Assembly (NCBI GenBank): GCA_031835245.1
Contig: JAVKOQ010000483.1
Location: 1 to 33,465, forward strand
Length of the DNA: 33,465 bases
Direction of reading: 5' to 3'
DNA from: Balamuthia mandrillaris
Taxonomy: Eukaryota > Discosea > Longamoebia > Balamuthiidae
The notes beneath the pieces were generated by a model, which was not told the DNA's origin, did not search any database, and saw only the letters and a list, made by a program, of their open reading frames with translations. Position numbers and translations under genes: made by a program. Shown here one piece after another: positions 1 through 10,330 of this stretch (its first letter is position 1; each line of letters opens with the position of its first letter).

Positions 1-101
1 TAACCCCTTTTTGTTTTATTCCATCCTTTAAGTTTAAGTTGAAATTTGAAGCGAAGTCAAAAATAATGGCGCGAAAGGGAAGAGGAAGAGGAAGAGAGGG
101 A

Positions 102-152
<51 letters not shown>

Positions 153-1154
153 GAAGGAAAGAGAGGGAGGAAACCAGAGCGCCCATGGTCAAAGCCTTGA
201 GACCGACTCCACTCAACCATTGACTGTGGACGAAAATTCAAGATAAAGGCTCGACGACGAGTGTGAGAGATATTTCCTCCTGTGAAGTGAATGGTGGCCC
301 CATGGTGTAAGGTGCAGGACCCTGGAGGAATAGGGCAGCGGACCACGCATTGTCCATCTTTGTCTTCTCCTTGTTGGCTAACATCATAATCACAACAGAG
401 CACATGATGGCCAGGCTTGACCTGCCTATGAGGTCGTAAAGGTAGCTCGTGAGAGCCTTTGACAAACCCCATGCACCCATTTTCCAGAGTAGCCTCGTCT
501 ATGGCCACCCATACGGAAACTGCCCGCTTGTCTGGCATGTCAACCCAGTAGGCCTGATCTTGGTGTGGTGGCACATCCGTATTGGTATGTGGGGCCTTGT
601 AGATCAGCATGTCAAAGTCAAAGTCCACGTCTTCGCCTAGAATGGCTTTGGCGAGTGCCAGCGCTCGTGTATGCATTGGACCCTAAGTTGAGACTCATAT
701 TAGAAAAAAAAATAACCATGGTAAAGACAAAGAGTACCTGAAAGAGGTTTTCAATGTAGTCAGAAGGCCACATAATCTGGCACACGTTTTCAGAGCCCTG
801 TTGCTGGGTTTCTTGATGAGAGCCCAAATCATGGCGATGAGCACTACTGTCAATCTCACCGGAAAGAAAACGGTCATAGAGGGCCTGGTATATTTCCAAC
901 TCCTTAGGAGCGAGCAAGTCATTCACCACAAGGTAGCCGTCTCGCTCAAACTGTAGTTTGAAGGGCAGATCTGTTCCGTCGGCACTAACTTGCCGGTTCT
1001 TTTCCGCGGCCAGCAGCCACTCTGCCGCTTCTTCAAATGGCTCCCACGTTATCTTGTCTTGGTATTCCACATGCACTCCCCCAGTTTTAAAGTGGGCTAC
1101 GTTTTGCACTCGTGGAACCAGAGCAACACTCGTGTCGGTATGGTCCTCTTCCAT
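1..1154 (-). CDS. Phytanoyl-CoA dioxygenase (PhyH) family protein, 3' end beyond left edge
   Basis: Predicted Fe(II)/2-oxoglutarate-dependent oxygenase of the phytanoyl-CoA dioxygenase family, which hydroxylates lipid-like substrates. Exon 1 is 738-1154 (139 codons from ATG 1154). Exon 2 is 175-682, joined by a 55-base GT-AG intron with the frame kept (ENLFQ then GPMHTRALAL). The N-terminal part has FERDGYLVVNDLL, typical of the family. Exon 2 carries the metal-binding HQD in PPHQDQAYW, the distal His in LHHGATIHFTGG, and the 2-oxoglutarate-binding Arg region TRRRAFILNFRP. After GFDHGRSG the frame enters a CT repeat. I read this as an intron (about 26-174) with a last exon at 1-25 that continues out of the window, but this join is a guess. 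The gene is divergent from the DUF726 gene, sharing about 250 bases. Substrate is unknown. The family call is firm; the 3' end is not. Confidence 0.85.
105..149 (-). repeat. (GA)n microsatellite, CT on sense strand of the PhyH gene
   Basis: About 22 uninterrupted GA units on the plus strand, inside the candidate last intron of the minus-strand PhyH gene. Confidence 0.95.
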
Positions 1155-1402
1155 TTTTTTTTTTTCTGCCTTGCTTCTCCTCCTCGAGGTCTGTTTGTTC
1201 TTTTTTTATTGTGTTACACAAGATTTCTTTTGGCATGTTTGCTGCAAAGATTCAGCAGATAGCAGGAGGAAATTTCTTGACTTTCATCCCCCCCATATTC
1301 ATTATATGCGGACACGCCACCACCCCAAGAAAACAGGAGAGGCAAGAAGAACACAAGCTAGCCCCTCCTTCCCACATAACACCACCAAAACGGGCCAACA
1401 AC
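1155..1402. promoter_or_regulatory. Shared upstream region of two divergent genes
   Basis: This 248-base gap separates the start codons of the PhyH gene (minus) and the DUF726 gene (plus), so both promoters must lie in or next to it. It has T-rich runs near 1155-1210 but no clear TATA box. Inference from gene orientation only. Confidence 0.4.
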
Positions 1403-3092
1403 ATGCAACACGCAAACGCCACTAGCCACGAAAGCTCAAAACCTGCAGCCGAACGACGGCTTGGGAACGCTCCGAAAGAAAAAGAAGAGAGCCACCAGGA
1501 AAACTCTGAAGGTAGGGGTTTGTCCTGTTGGTTACGCTACCTAATCAACTGACCTCTTCTTGTTCTTCTTCTTGTTCTGCTTCTTCTTCTTCTTCTTGTT
1601 CTTCTTCTTCTTCTTCTTCTTCTTCTTCTTCTTCTTCTTCTTCTTCTTTAGATGGAAAAACGCCAGTGCCACTACACGATTGGCCACTGGCACAACGCAA
1701 AGCCCTTGGTTTGTCCCTTCTACCTTCCTTCTGCCACGTTGTTTCCTCAAGGTAACAACCTACTCTGCGAAAACAGGTTCTATGCTGGTGTGCGTTTCAG
1801 ATGACTGGGAGGATGCTTCTGAATTCCTTTCCACCCTGTTTGCAAGCCTGAACTTAAGCAAAGACGACGCTGATGCTTTGTTGACAATACGAGGCTGTAC
1901 GTAAATTCAGTGTTTTGTTGTGATTGATCTGTTCTGGTCCTCTCTCAGAAAAGTTTTGCTAAACAACCAACAACAAGTTGGCTACGAGCCAGAGCTATTT
2001 GCAAAGCGTTTGGATGATGCAAACCAACGTTGGGTCTTCCTGTGGAATTTTCTGTTGCTTTCGATAGCGGGCGGCGCCTATTCCTCCACGCACAGAGCTT
2101 CGCTTCGCACTCTTTCGACTGCGCTAGACGTGCGTATGCACCCTCCTCTTTCAGTAATGCATGGGTATCATACCGTTACTTGCTCACACCTATCCCTTTT
2201 TTTTTTCCTCTGTTGGTGTCATGATAGGTTCCGTTTCAACGGGTGGAAGCTGCTGAGGATGGCCTCGCGCTTTCTCTGCAGAAGCAGGCAAAACAAGAGA
2301 TATCTCGTGAAGGGACTGCCTCATCTGGCCGTTGGTGGAAGATTGGCCTTGGTGCGGCGGTACTACTCTCAAGCTTACCACCTTCACTGGTGTTTTCGCA
2401 TTTGTACTGATGCATGCTCAAATCATGGAATCAGGTTGGTGGAGGAGCATTAGCTATAACAGGCGGTCTAGCTGCTCCTATAGTGATTCCTGCCTTTGGT
2501 GCATTTGCTGCTGCGATTGCTGGCACCGCCAGTACAGTGGGACTGGGAGCCCTTGCCACTGCAACGACCGTTGTCAGCGGCGTTACGTTGTCTGGAGGAA
2601 CTGCTCTAATGGCTGGTTTGTTCGGTGCAGCTGGCGCTGGGTTAACCGGCGTGAAGGTAGCTCATCGCACAGGTACGTGTGATATTTGCTTCACCTTTTT
2701 GCCTTTCTTCTTTGGCTCTCTGTTTCTGTTCATCCTTATTTTCTTCTTGCATCGTCCGTCTTCCTTTTTCCTTCTTCCTTTGCCTCCTAACCTTGAACAT
2801 GACGCTATAATAGGTGGAGTGGATGAATTTGAGTTTGTAGAAATCTCAGCAGAAGGAGTTGCCCGCTTGCTTCATCCTGCTGACTCTGGTCCATTAGCGG
2901 CCACCAAAAAATGGGTGAGCAACATCCCTTATTTCACCGCCAGCAAAGAACAAGAGGCCGAAAAGGAAAGGCTTGCTGCCCTATTGCGGAAAGATTTGGA
3001 TGAAGAGGAAGAAGAGGAACCTGCTGTAAATGACCTGTATCAACCCACTAACCGCGCAGAAGATGAGACTTCGCTGCAGGTTTGCCTCTCCC

Positions 3093-3132
<40 letters not shown>

Positions 3133-4286
3133 TCTCTCCCTCCCCTTCTCTCGCCCCCTTTCCAGCTCGCTTGCAATCATTGGAAAATCTCTCTCCTTCA
3201 TATTAACCCTTATTGCCCAACTGAGCTAATTGATCTCTTAATTTAGAAGAGCACCTCTGATAACGAAGAAAGCCACATTAAAGATGGATGTACGGATGGC
3301 TTGGATGAAGCCACGGATCAAAACTTGGAAGTCCAGAACGCACCATCAGAACCCCCCAAGACGACCGATAGTGCACCCAAATCGCCACAATATGAAATGG
3401 AGGGAAGGGGCGGGCATCCCCTCTCCGGAGAGCAATCAGAAGTAACGATCAAAGACCGACTGAAGCAAGCGCCCATAAGTCGCGGAATGCACATATGGAT
3501 TTGTGTTTCAGGTATTCTAACGAACGACGTGGATTTTGTTGAGCCCTGGATAACGCTTGAGGAAATGAAGACCTTCGGAGAATACTTTGCATTGCGTTGG
3601 GTAGGGACCCTTTTTCTTCTCTGTTCACAGCCGTAGTTCCTTAGTTCTTTCTTGCTCACCATGTCTGCTTTTGATAACAGGAATCCGAAAAATTGAAGAA
3701 CTTGGGTAATTTTGTCTACAAATTCATAGCCACTACCGCTGCAAAGAGTATGTGAACGTCTCTCTTTCCATTTGCTTTTAGCCATTTCTCGCTTCGTTCT
3801 TCGCATTTGATATTTATTTCTGCGTCGTACAGAACTTGCCACGTATTGGATGGCTGCATCGGGTCAAGCACTTCTTGTGGCAATATCAAGCGTTGCAAGC
3901 GCCATAGCATGGCCCCTCACCATTCTTTCAATTACTGGGGTTATTGACAATACATGGTACCACTCTGACTTTACCTCATTATTGACAGCTGCACTAATGG
4001 TAGGTTCTTCCAAAATGCAGGCATGTACTCATGGACAGAGCTGAGAAAGCGGGAAAGCTGCTGGGCAAGGTTTTGATGGATCGTGTACATGGCAACCGAC
4101 CCGTTTCCTTGGTTGGCTATTCTGTTGGAGCTCGTGTTATTTACTACTGCCTTCGCTATTTAACTGAACACAACGCCAAAGGGATTGTGATGGACGCTTT
4201 TCTACTTGGTTGCTTCCTCTTAACCCATCAATTCTGTTTTATCGCTTACCTTCTATCTCTTCTCTCCTTTTTTTCATTTCTCTCTT

Positions 4287-4326
<40 letters not shown>

Positions 4327-4925
4327 TTTCTCTGATTCTATATATTGCAGGTACTCCAGTTTCAACCTCTCCGGAGGACTGGCAAGCATGTAAATCCATA
4401 GTTGCAGGTCGATTAGTGAACGCATACAGCCGATCGGATTGGCTACTGGGAGTGCTGTATCGGGCAGGTATATCTTCTCTGCTCCTTGCACTAAAGTAAT
4501 AAGTAAACCAACACTACTTACACACTTTCTGCATGTAGCACATCTTTCGTTTGGAGTAGCTGGCCTTGAGGCTATAGCATGTGAAGGTTTGCTTCAATCT
4601 TTTTTTTTCTTTCTCCTAGCACAAGCGCATACTCATGGGTAATTCTGACAAAATAACAGAAGTGGAAAACATAGACGTGTCTTCAGTGATAACTGGGCAT
4701 TTACAATATCGCAGCAAGCTGCGCGAAACCCTTTTGCTGCTCCGGCTGAATCAGCAATCAGCATCACCACTATCTTCCCCGCCACAATCCACCACCTCTT
4801 CCAGCGCCGACACAACCACTGATAGCCGCGATTTTGTAGCAACAGAGCAACAATGGACCTCCTCTTCCACCGACGAAAGCAATGAACAAACGAATGATAG
4901 CACAAATATGACAAACCAAAAGTAA
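1403..4925 (+). CDS. TMCO4 / Mil1-like DUF726 membrane alpha/beta-hydrolase
   Basis: Homologue of the DUF726 family (animal TMCO4, yeast Mil1), membrane proteins with an alpha/beta-hydrolase fold. Exons by hand: 1403-1511, 1652-1708, 1777-1900, 1949-2129, 2228-2359, 2435-2672, 2814-3079, 3247-3600, 3681-3747, 3833-3956, 4021-4208, 4351-4467, 4539-4586, 4660-4925. They join in one frame to 756 residues. Residues about 202-280 are a Gly/Ala-rich hydrophobic segment (AITGGLAAPIVIPAFGAFAA) that fits membrane helices. An acidic, disordered stretch follows. The hydrolase part has WICVSGILTN, the nucleophile elbow SLVGYSVGARVIYY (Ser about 585), then GTPVSTSPEDWQ, GRLVNAYSRSDWLLGVLYRA and ENIDVSSVITGHLQYR, all DUF726 signatures. 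The tail is Ser/Thr/Gln-rich. The first ATG and exon 3 start (1777 or 1801) are the weak points. Confidence 0.85.
1556..1650 (+). repeat. (TTC)n repeat in intron 1 of the DUF726 gene
   Basis: Imperfect then perfect TTC triplets that run straight into the acceptor TTTAG at 1647-1651. This is the one long repeat in the window that directly forms the pyrimidine tract of a 3' splice site. Confidence 0.9.
3099..3125 (+). repeat. (CT)n microsatellite in a DUF726 gene intron
   Basis: CT units about 20 bases after the donor at 3080, in intron 3080-3246. Pyrimidines are on the sense strand. Confidence 0.9.
4289..4322 (+). repeat. (CT)n microsatellite in a DUF726 gene intron
   Basis: CT units inside intron 4209-4350, sense strand pyrimidine, about 28 bases before the acceptor. 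Confidence 0.9.
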
Positions 4926-4940
4926 AAGATTTTTACTGTA

Positions 4941-5269
4941 TTAAGGAGAATCAGCAGTAGGGTCAGTTGCAATAGGGTCAATACTGACAGAGTCACCAGC
5001 TGCTGAGAAGCATACAATGGGATAAACGCTAGTGCTGTTCTTTGGTATATTTGATGCAGTGGCCACCACGGCGCCGTTCTTGTAAAAGGCCACGGTTCCT
5101 TTCGCCAAATCTGCTTTGAGGCCAATGCGGTCGTTCACAGTAAAACCGCCAGTGGTTGGCGTGGTACTGCCTGCATGATAGAGGCTCCCTTGCGAGTAAA
5201 GTGTCCAGCTTTACCGCAGAAATTGTCAGCAAATTGAAAGAGGGAGAGGGAAAGAAATGAAAAAAAACG

Positions 5270-5312
<43 letters not shown>

Positions 5313-6684
5313 AATGAACCCGTTGCTATATTGGCCGGAATAGCCAGTGTACGATACGTCTCCATCAACGACACCAATCATGACATTCATGCCAGCTGTG
5401 AACTTCAGCTCGCAGTAGTTATACTTGGGGCCGAAAGGAAGAACGGAACGAACAGACTGCCATCCAGCACTCGTACTATAGGTAGCCATAAGGCCATCAT
5501 CTGACAGGTTAATGGAGCTTGCGCACTTCTCAGGATCAAACTTTTGAAAACCTTTCAAGTTCGTTGTGGTACTAAGTTAAGAAAACTAGTAAGGCGAAAA
5601 GAGCACAGTAAGGGGAAACTACCTTTCCGAGGAGCTGCGTTAATAAGAGAAGGCTTGTGACCAAGAGTCTTGTACTTGTAGGTTTCGTACAGCAGGTCTA
5701 CCACAATGGGAAGGCTTTGCAACAACGGATTTTGTTCCACGTTGTTGACCAGGAATTTGTTCTTCAAGCACGGGAACCGCACATGTGGCAGCAATGTGGT
5801 TAAAATCTCATTCCTCTTCTCTGGTTCGTCCTTGAAGCGGGAGGCATAGTCCATCACGGCTTCAAACAATGCCTCTTCCGTTCTTTTGTTTGTGCGTTGT
5901 GCACCCAAACAAACAGTAAAAGATGGTTAGCTTTTAGCGATAGGTATACTGCTGAAAGCAAAAAAAGTAGGTACCGGACGGTGAGACTGTCACTCCTCAA
6001 CATTTCAGCCCAGGTGTGAAGTCCCAATGTCATGAGTCGTTCTCGATCCTCCGTCAACATGTCGTTAAAGTGGTCGGCAAGGAAGGCGCCACAAGCGGTG
6101 CTCAACCGCCGACAGTCAAACTGCTGCACCACGTCCAACAAGAAAAACAGGTTTTCTTCCGAGATCTGCTCGCCAAGAAGCTCTCCGCAAAGTTCTTTCA
6201 ACGAAATGATGCCATAGTAGTCCGACAACGAGAGGAGAGGCAACACGTTCTCGCTCGTGATAAAGTCGATAGAGCCGGTGTACATGTACTTGAGCAAGCA
6301 CTTGAAGTTCTCATAGTCCTTCGGCTCTACGTGGATGGGCAGTTCGGCCATGGAGCCTTCCACCCACTCTTGACTCAACATGCTGCGAAAGGTCTCGCTC
6401 CAAGCACCGAGTACCATCTTGTGGGCCTTGATCTTTTCCTCTCCAAGCAACAAGGTAATGTCGCTCAGCAGGTAGTTGTTGTACAGTTTGGCAAAGCCCT
6501 TTTGCACGGTCTCTCCATAGAGAGCGGCATCGAAACCTCGGTCCTTGGTCGAGATCTTCAAAACGGAGGAGGCCTCCACCTCCTGCACTTGCTCCATCGA
6601 GTCCCCAAGCTCCCTTTTTCTCTTTTTTGCGCTTTCCGCCTCTTGTTTGCTCAGTTCAAGGGCAAGGGCCATGTCATCTTCCAT
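4941..6684 (-). CDS. UIM-BTB/POZ-BACK-SPRY protein
   Basis: Probable ubiquitin-ligase adaptor. BTB domains commonly bind cullin-3 or dimerise, and SPRY domains bind partner proteins. Exons are 5975-6684, 5623-5882, 5320-5551 and 4941-5208, giving 489 residues in frame. The N-terminus MEDDMALALELSKQEAES fits a ubiquitin-interacting motif (acidic run, then Ala-x3-Ser). The BTB domain follows at about 60-170 (LLSDITLLLGEEKIKAHKMV, YMYTGSIDF), then BACK (SLTVRTEEALFEAVMDY across the first splice). SPRY starts at about GFQKFDPEKCASSINLS and ends with KADLAKGTVAFYKNG and VYPIVCFSAAG. The third intron is placed because only that join gives SNGWTLYSQGSLYHAGS, a normal SPRY strand. The gene converges on the DUF726 gene, stop codons 15 bases apart. 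The partner is unknown. Confidence 0.85.
5271..5309 (-). repeat. (GA)n microsatellite, CT on sense strand of the BTB-SPRY gene
   Basis: About 19 GA units on the plus strand in intron 5209-5319. The repeat begins 10 bases after the minus-strand donor. Confidence 0.95.
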
Positions 6685-6909
6685 TCTTTCCGCAATGTTG
6701 TCTTTCTCGTCTCGTTAGAGTTGAGTGTGCAACGAACTACGTTGGTTTTTTTTTTTGTTTTGTTTTTTCGCGCTACACCAAATGCCAGTGCGTTGCGTTT
6801 GTTCTTTTCAGTGCAAAATTTTTTCTCTGCCCCAATTTAAAAAAAATAAAGAATTTAATTCCAAGAAGAGTTTTGTACTCCTCAGGACGACATGGTAAAT
6901 GTAAACCCG

Positions 6910-8136
6910 CTATTCTTCTTCTTCGTCTTCGTCTTCGTCGTCTTCTTCGTCCTCCTCCTCATCTTCTTCATCCGTCCATCCCCAAGCTGTTTCTGTTGTG
7001 CTTGGTTCCTTCAATTGTAGAGATAGCAGAAACCACTTGAAAATCCGCTTCACATCATTGTGGTGCCTCTTCTCTTCATGGCTTGGTGTCAAGAACAGGA
7101 CATCGAGGAAGAAATCACCGCTAAAGCACAACGCCCTCGTCCGGACATACGCCTTCTTGTCGGTGTCTGTTGCGGAGTAAATAGTAAATCTGCCTTCCGC
7201 CCCTTTCCACTTACGCTGGGCAAGTATCTGTAATTTTTCCTCTACCACACGGAATGAGTTTTTAGAAGAAGAAGAAGAACAAGAAGAAGAACAACAACAA
7301 CATAAACAAGAAGAACAAGAACAAGCACAAGAACAAGAACAAGATAAATAAGAATAAGAATAAGAATAAGAATACAAAAGAGAGAGAGAAACAAGAGAAG
7401 AAAAGAAAAGTGGATGAGAGATACTTTGTGATAGTTCGTCGATATACTTTTGGAAGATCTTTTGCTGAGCAAGATGGTCAGTAGCAGAAGAGGTCGCCAT
7501 TGACAAACATAGCAAAGAGGGCAAGGCCTTGGGGTTGTGCTTGCCACCAGCAGGGTGGGGTAGCGCGAAAGCCGCAATCAACGTGCCCTGCAAGCCAGGC
7601 ATCAACATCTTCCCGATGGAGGACGTGATGTCAACCCTCTCCATTTGAGGCGGCAAGCTGAAGTGCAGCTCTTGGGTGTCGTCCACGACAGCTTCGTAGC
7701 TGGTCCAGTCTTTGGTATGGGCCTCGATGTCCTCTTGACAGATGCCTTTCTTCAGGCCAAAGTACCTGCTGGCAGGTACGGCCGTTTGTTTGGCTCGCTC
7801 TATGATCTCTTCCAGCGATAGGTTGGCGTATTCTGACCGTCGTGGAAGGGAGCGTTGTTGTGGTTGTGGGAGGTTGTGATGTTGTTGGTGCTGGTTCCCT
7901 TCCAGCGAGGCGCACATCAGCTTGTTGTCCTCTTGGTTGAAACGATGGTAGAGAAAGGTTCCAGCGCCAAGAGCACCAGCCCAAAGCAGCCACTTGGGTG
8001 ACGACGGGCGTCTATTCTCCGCAACATTTGCCGCCCCGCTAGAAAAGTAGGCAGCCGGGCGTACGAGCGAGTGAGTCTGCACGGCAAAGAGCGAAAGGCG
8101 AGAGGAACGCAGCTTTCCCTCTAAAAACACAATCAT
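6910..8136 (-). CDS. Unrecognised mitochondrial single-pass membrane protein
   Basis: I do not recognise this protein. Exons 7425-8136 and 6910-7241 join to 347 residues (DELSQ then KEKLQILAQ). The N-terminus (LRSSRLSLFAVQTHSLVRPA) is Arg/Ser-rich without acids, like a mitochondrial presequence. One membrane helix follows (WLLWAGALGAGTFLYHRF). A Gln/His-rich linker leads to a soluble domain of about 200 residues with a repeated beta pattern (TLIAAFALPHPAGG, GRFTIYSATDTDKKAYVRTR, FFLDVLFLTPS) and a pure Asp/Glu tail. The domain could resemble the Mog1/PsbP fold, but that is a weak impression. The start is uncertain: ATG 8136 is used here, yet TTTTTAG at 8121-8127 looks like an acceptor. A mini-exon at 8298-8313 (MTTRE) would join there in frame. 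The gene is divergent from the RhoGAP gene. Confidence 0.65.
   Translation of the reverse strand: MIVFLEGKLRSSRLSLFAVQTHSLVRPAAYFSSGAANVAENRRPSSPKWLLWAGALGAGTFLYHRFNQEDNKLMCASLEGNQHQQHHNLPQPQQRSLPRRSEYANLSLEEIIERAKQTAVPASRYFGLKKGICQEDIEAHTKDWTSYEAVVDDTQELHFSLPPQMERVDITSSIGKMLMPGLQGTLIAAFALPHPAGGKHNPKALPSLLCLSMATSSATDHLAQQKIFQKYIDELSQSISHPLFFSSLVSLSLLYSYSYSYSYLSCSCSCACSCSSCLCCCCSSSCSSSSSKNSFRVVEEKLQILAQRKWKGAEGRFTIYSATDTDKKAYVRTRALCFSGDFFLDVLFLTPSHEEKRHHNDVKRIFKWFLLSLQLKEPSTTETAWGWTDEEDEEEDEEDDEDEDEEEE
7261..7373 (-). repeat. (GAA/CAA/AAT)n mixed triplet repeat, TTC-type on sense strand
   Basis: GAA, CAA, ACAAGA and AATAAG units on the plus strand inside intron 7242-7424 of the minus-strand mitochondrial-protein gene. 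It stays open in the coding frame, so a low-complexity Ser/Cys/Leu insert would be translated if the intron were retained. Confidence 0.8.
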
Positions 8137-8493
8137 AGGACACTGATGTTAGAGGCATCTAAAACAAGTTCGAGGGCCGCGACTGCGGAAACAAACTAAC
8201 CTAGGATAGAAAGCCTTGGAACCAACGGTCGCGGCGGCCTTGCTCTCATGTCTGGTTTTGTTCTTTGTTCTTTTCTTTCCAGCTAAATACAGGACACTTT
8301 CCCGGGTCGTCATGAAAAAACTGCAGTTCCGTCGGTTCAAACCTCGCCACACTCGCAATTGTTTTTTTTTAGAGTAGTGATCGAGTAGCGATCGAAGGGG
8401 CGCCGCAAAGAAGAAGAAAGAAAGGGTGGGGTCTGGGGTAGCAGCTGGCTACTGGGTTGAGTTGAAAGCTTCGCAAAAGAAACAGCACCAACG
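8137..8493. promoter_or_regulatory. Divergent intergenic region
   Basis: A 357-base gap between two divergent start codons. It contains a 69-codon minus-strand open frame (8149-8358) without recognisable content, and possibly a first mini-exon of the minus gene (8298-8313). No clear TATA box is seen. Confidence 0.35.
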
Positions 8494-10177
8494 ATGGATT
8501 TCACGCCAACACGGAAGAAACGTGCGGCCTATCGCTTCCTGTGCTTGCAGGCACAAACCAGGGATTGGATGAAGCGAGTGATCGAGAAAGGAGGACAGTA
8601 TAAACCGGACAAGTATCCACCGCTGGCCCACCTCACCAATTGGAACACCTCCATTGCGGACGTTCTGGAAGACGGCTCTGTTCTTTGTTGTCTCGTCAAT
8701 GCTCTTCATGTGCTGCTTTCCTCTGCTACCGGCGAGACCGACAGGACGATAACTCTACCTGCGAGCATAGTAGATACCGCCACACACAGCTACTTTCGCG
8801 TGGATAACATCGTCAGATTTCTTCACGAATGCACCGACCGCTACGCTCTCAGGGAGGAGAATTGCTTCGACGTGAGCGACCTCCTCAGCGAACGAAGAAA
8901 AAACGTTGTCAAAGTGGTCCATTGCATCTGCTCGCTAGCTGGAGTGCTGCTCTCTGGCAGTGTGCCCTTCTCTTCCGCCAGCCAAAGGGCGAACCTTTCT
9001 CGCATTCCCAAATGGAAGACCAAGCTCAGCAGCTACGGACAGCAACTCAACGGCAATAGCTCAGAAGCTTACGACGAAAGTGGACCTAAATTCTCTGCTG
9101 CACAAATAGCGCGAACAGCGCAAATGTTGGAAGAATTGGGTTTGCTGAGGGTTGTTGGTAGCAGCAGTGGTGGTGTGGGTGCTGGTTCTTCCTTCGCAGC
9201 AATCCGGGCAGCGGCTGCCACTGATAACCCTTCCGACCGAGACGACCTTGTTTTGGCTTACATCAACGGCAGAGAGCTCAACTGGGACACAAACAATGAG
9301 AAAGAGGTTGAGGCACAACGGACCGATGGCCAAGCTACACCAAATATGCCTCTACAACGATCTGGTACATGTTTTTCTCTTCGCTTTTTCCGTTCAAAGA
9401 AGACCGTAGCTGACTAATGTTAATAATAGGGGAATATGTCCCAGAGATCGCCGTGACGGACACTACCCAGAAGTTCACGAACGGAGAAGCGTTATCGATT
9501 TGTGTATTCTTAGTGTGCTTGTCTATTTATGTGTGGGCTTGGTTGCAGGCTAACTCGCGACTCTTTCCCTCTGCAAACCTCGCTGACATGTTTCAACCTT
9601 AAGAAGAAGAGCAAGCTTGAAGTAGCTTCTTTTTTGTTTCTCCCATGATCTCTCCTTTTGTGCTCTCTCACGTTTCAGCGTTACCACATAAATTATTTCA
9701 TTAATTTCGTTTGGAGACAAAGGGGCGAGCGTGACTCGTTATCTTGGTTTTGTCTGCAGGCAGGCTTACAGCACGTACCCACCGGCATGCACAGCTCCTC
9801 ATCCGGTGCGTCGACTATCTTTTGTTTGTTTCTCTTTTTCAACTCTACCAACAAGTTTTCTTCTGCTTCTTTTGTTGTACTGCTTCGTTGTTGTCCCTCT
9901 GTTGGTTACTAACGTTCTTGTGTCAAAAACGATTTAACAAGGAGAAGTAACCTTGACCACGCCGAGAGGGGTTACTATCTATCTTCTTTCTCACTTTCGG
10001 TTCCTCACCACTACTTTATTTTCTCACTTAATAGGAACGGCCGCAGTTAGCTGTGCCCACCGAAGGGCTCAAGATATGGGTATCGCAGGTCACTGGACAG
10101 CTTCTACCGGACTCTGCAGATCTTTTTGATTTGCTTCGCTCTGGCGTTTTGCTTGTAAGGTAGTACTTGCTTTGCTC

Positions 10178-10221
<44 letters not shown>

Positions 10222-10282
10222 CCCTCTCTCTGACTCTCTCTCTCTCCCTCTCTCTCTCCCTCTCTCTCTCCTCTCTCTCCCC

Positions 10283-10330
<48 letters not shown>

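Noticed and set aside
238-480. 80-codon minus-strand frame as a gene
   Set aside because: It overlaps the PhyH exon in another frame. The PhyH frame carries the conserved His and Arg motifs.
6016-6840. 274-codon plus-strand open frame
   Set aside because: It is antisense to the BTB exon and has no domain; the minus strand shows a clear BTB fold.
8149-8358. 69-codon minus-strand frame as a separate gene
   Set aside because: No recognisable content, and its end does not match the splice phase of the next exon; at most a small part may be a first mini-exon.
8494-10030. A separate small CH-domain gene ending at 9602
   Set aside because: Reading to the stop at 9600-9602 needs a less favourable donor; the alternative donor at 9491 keeps the frame through to the second CH domain.
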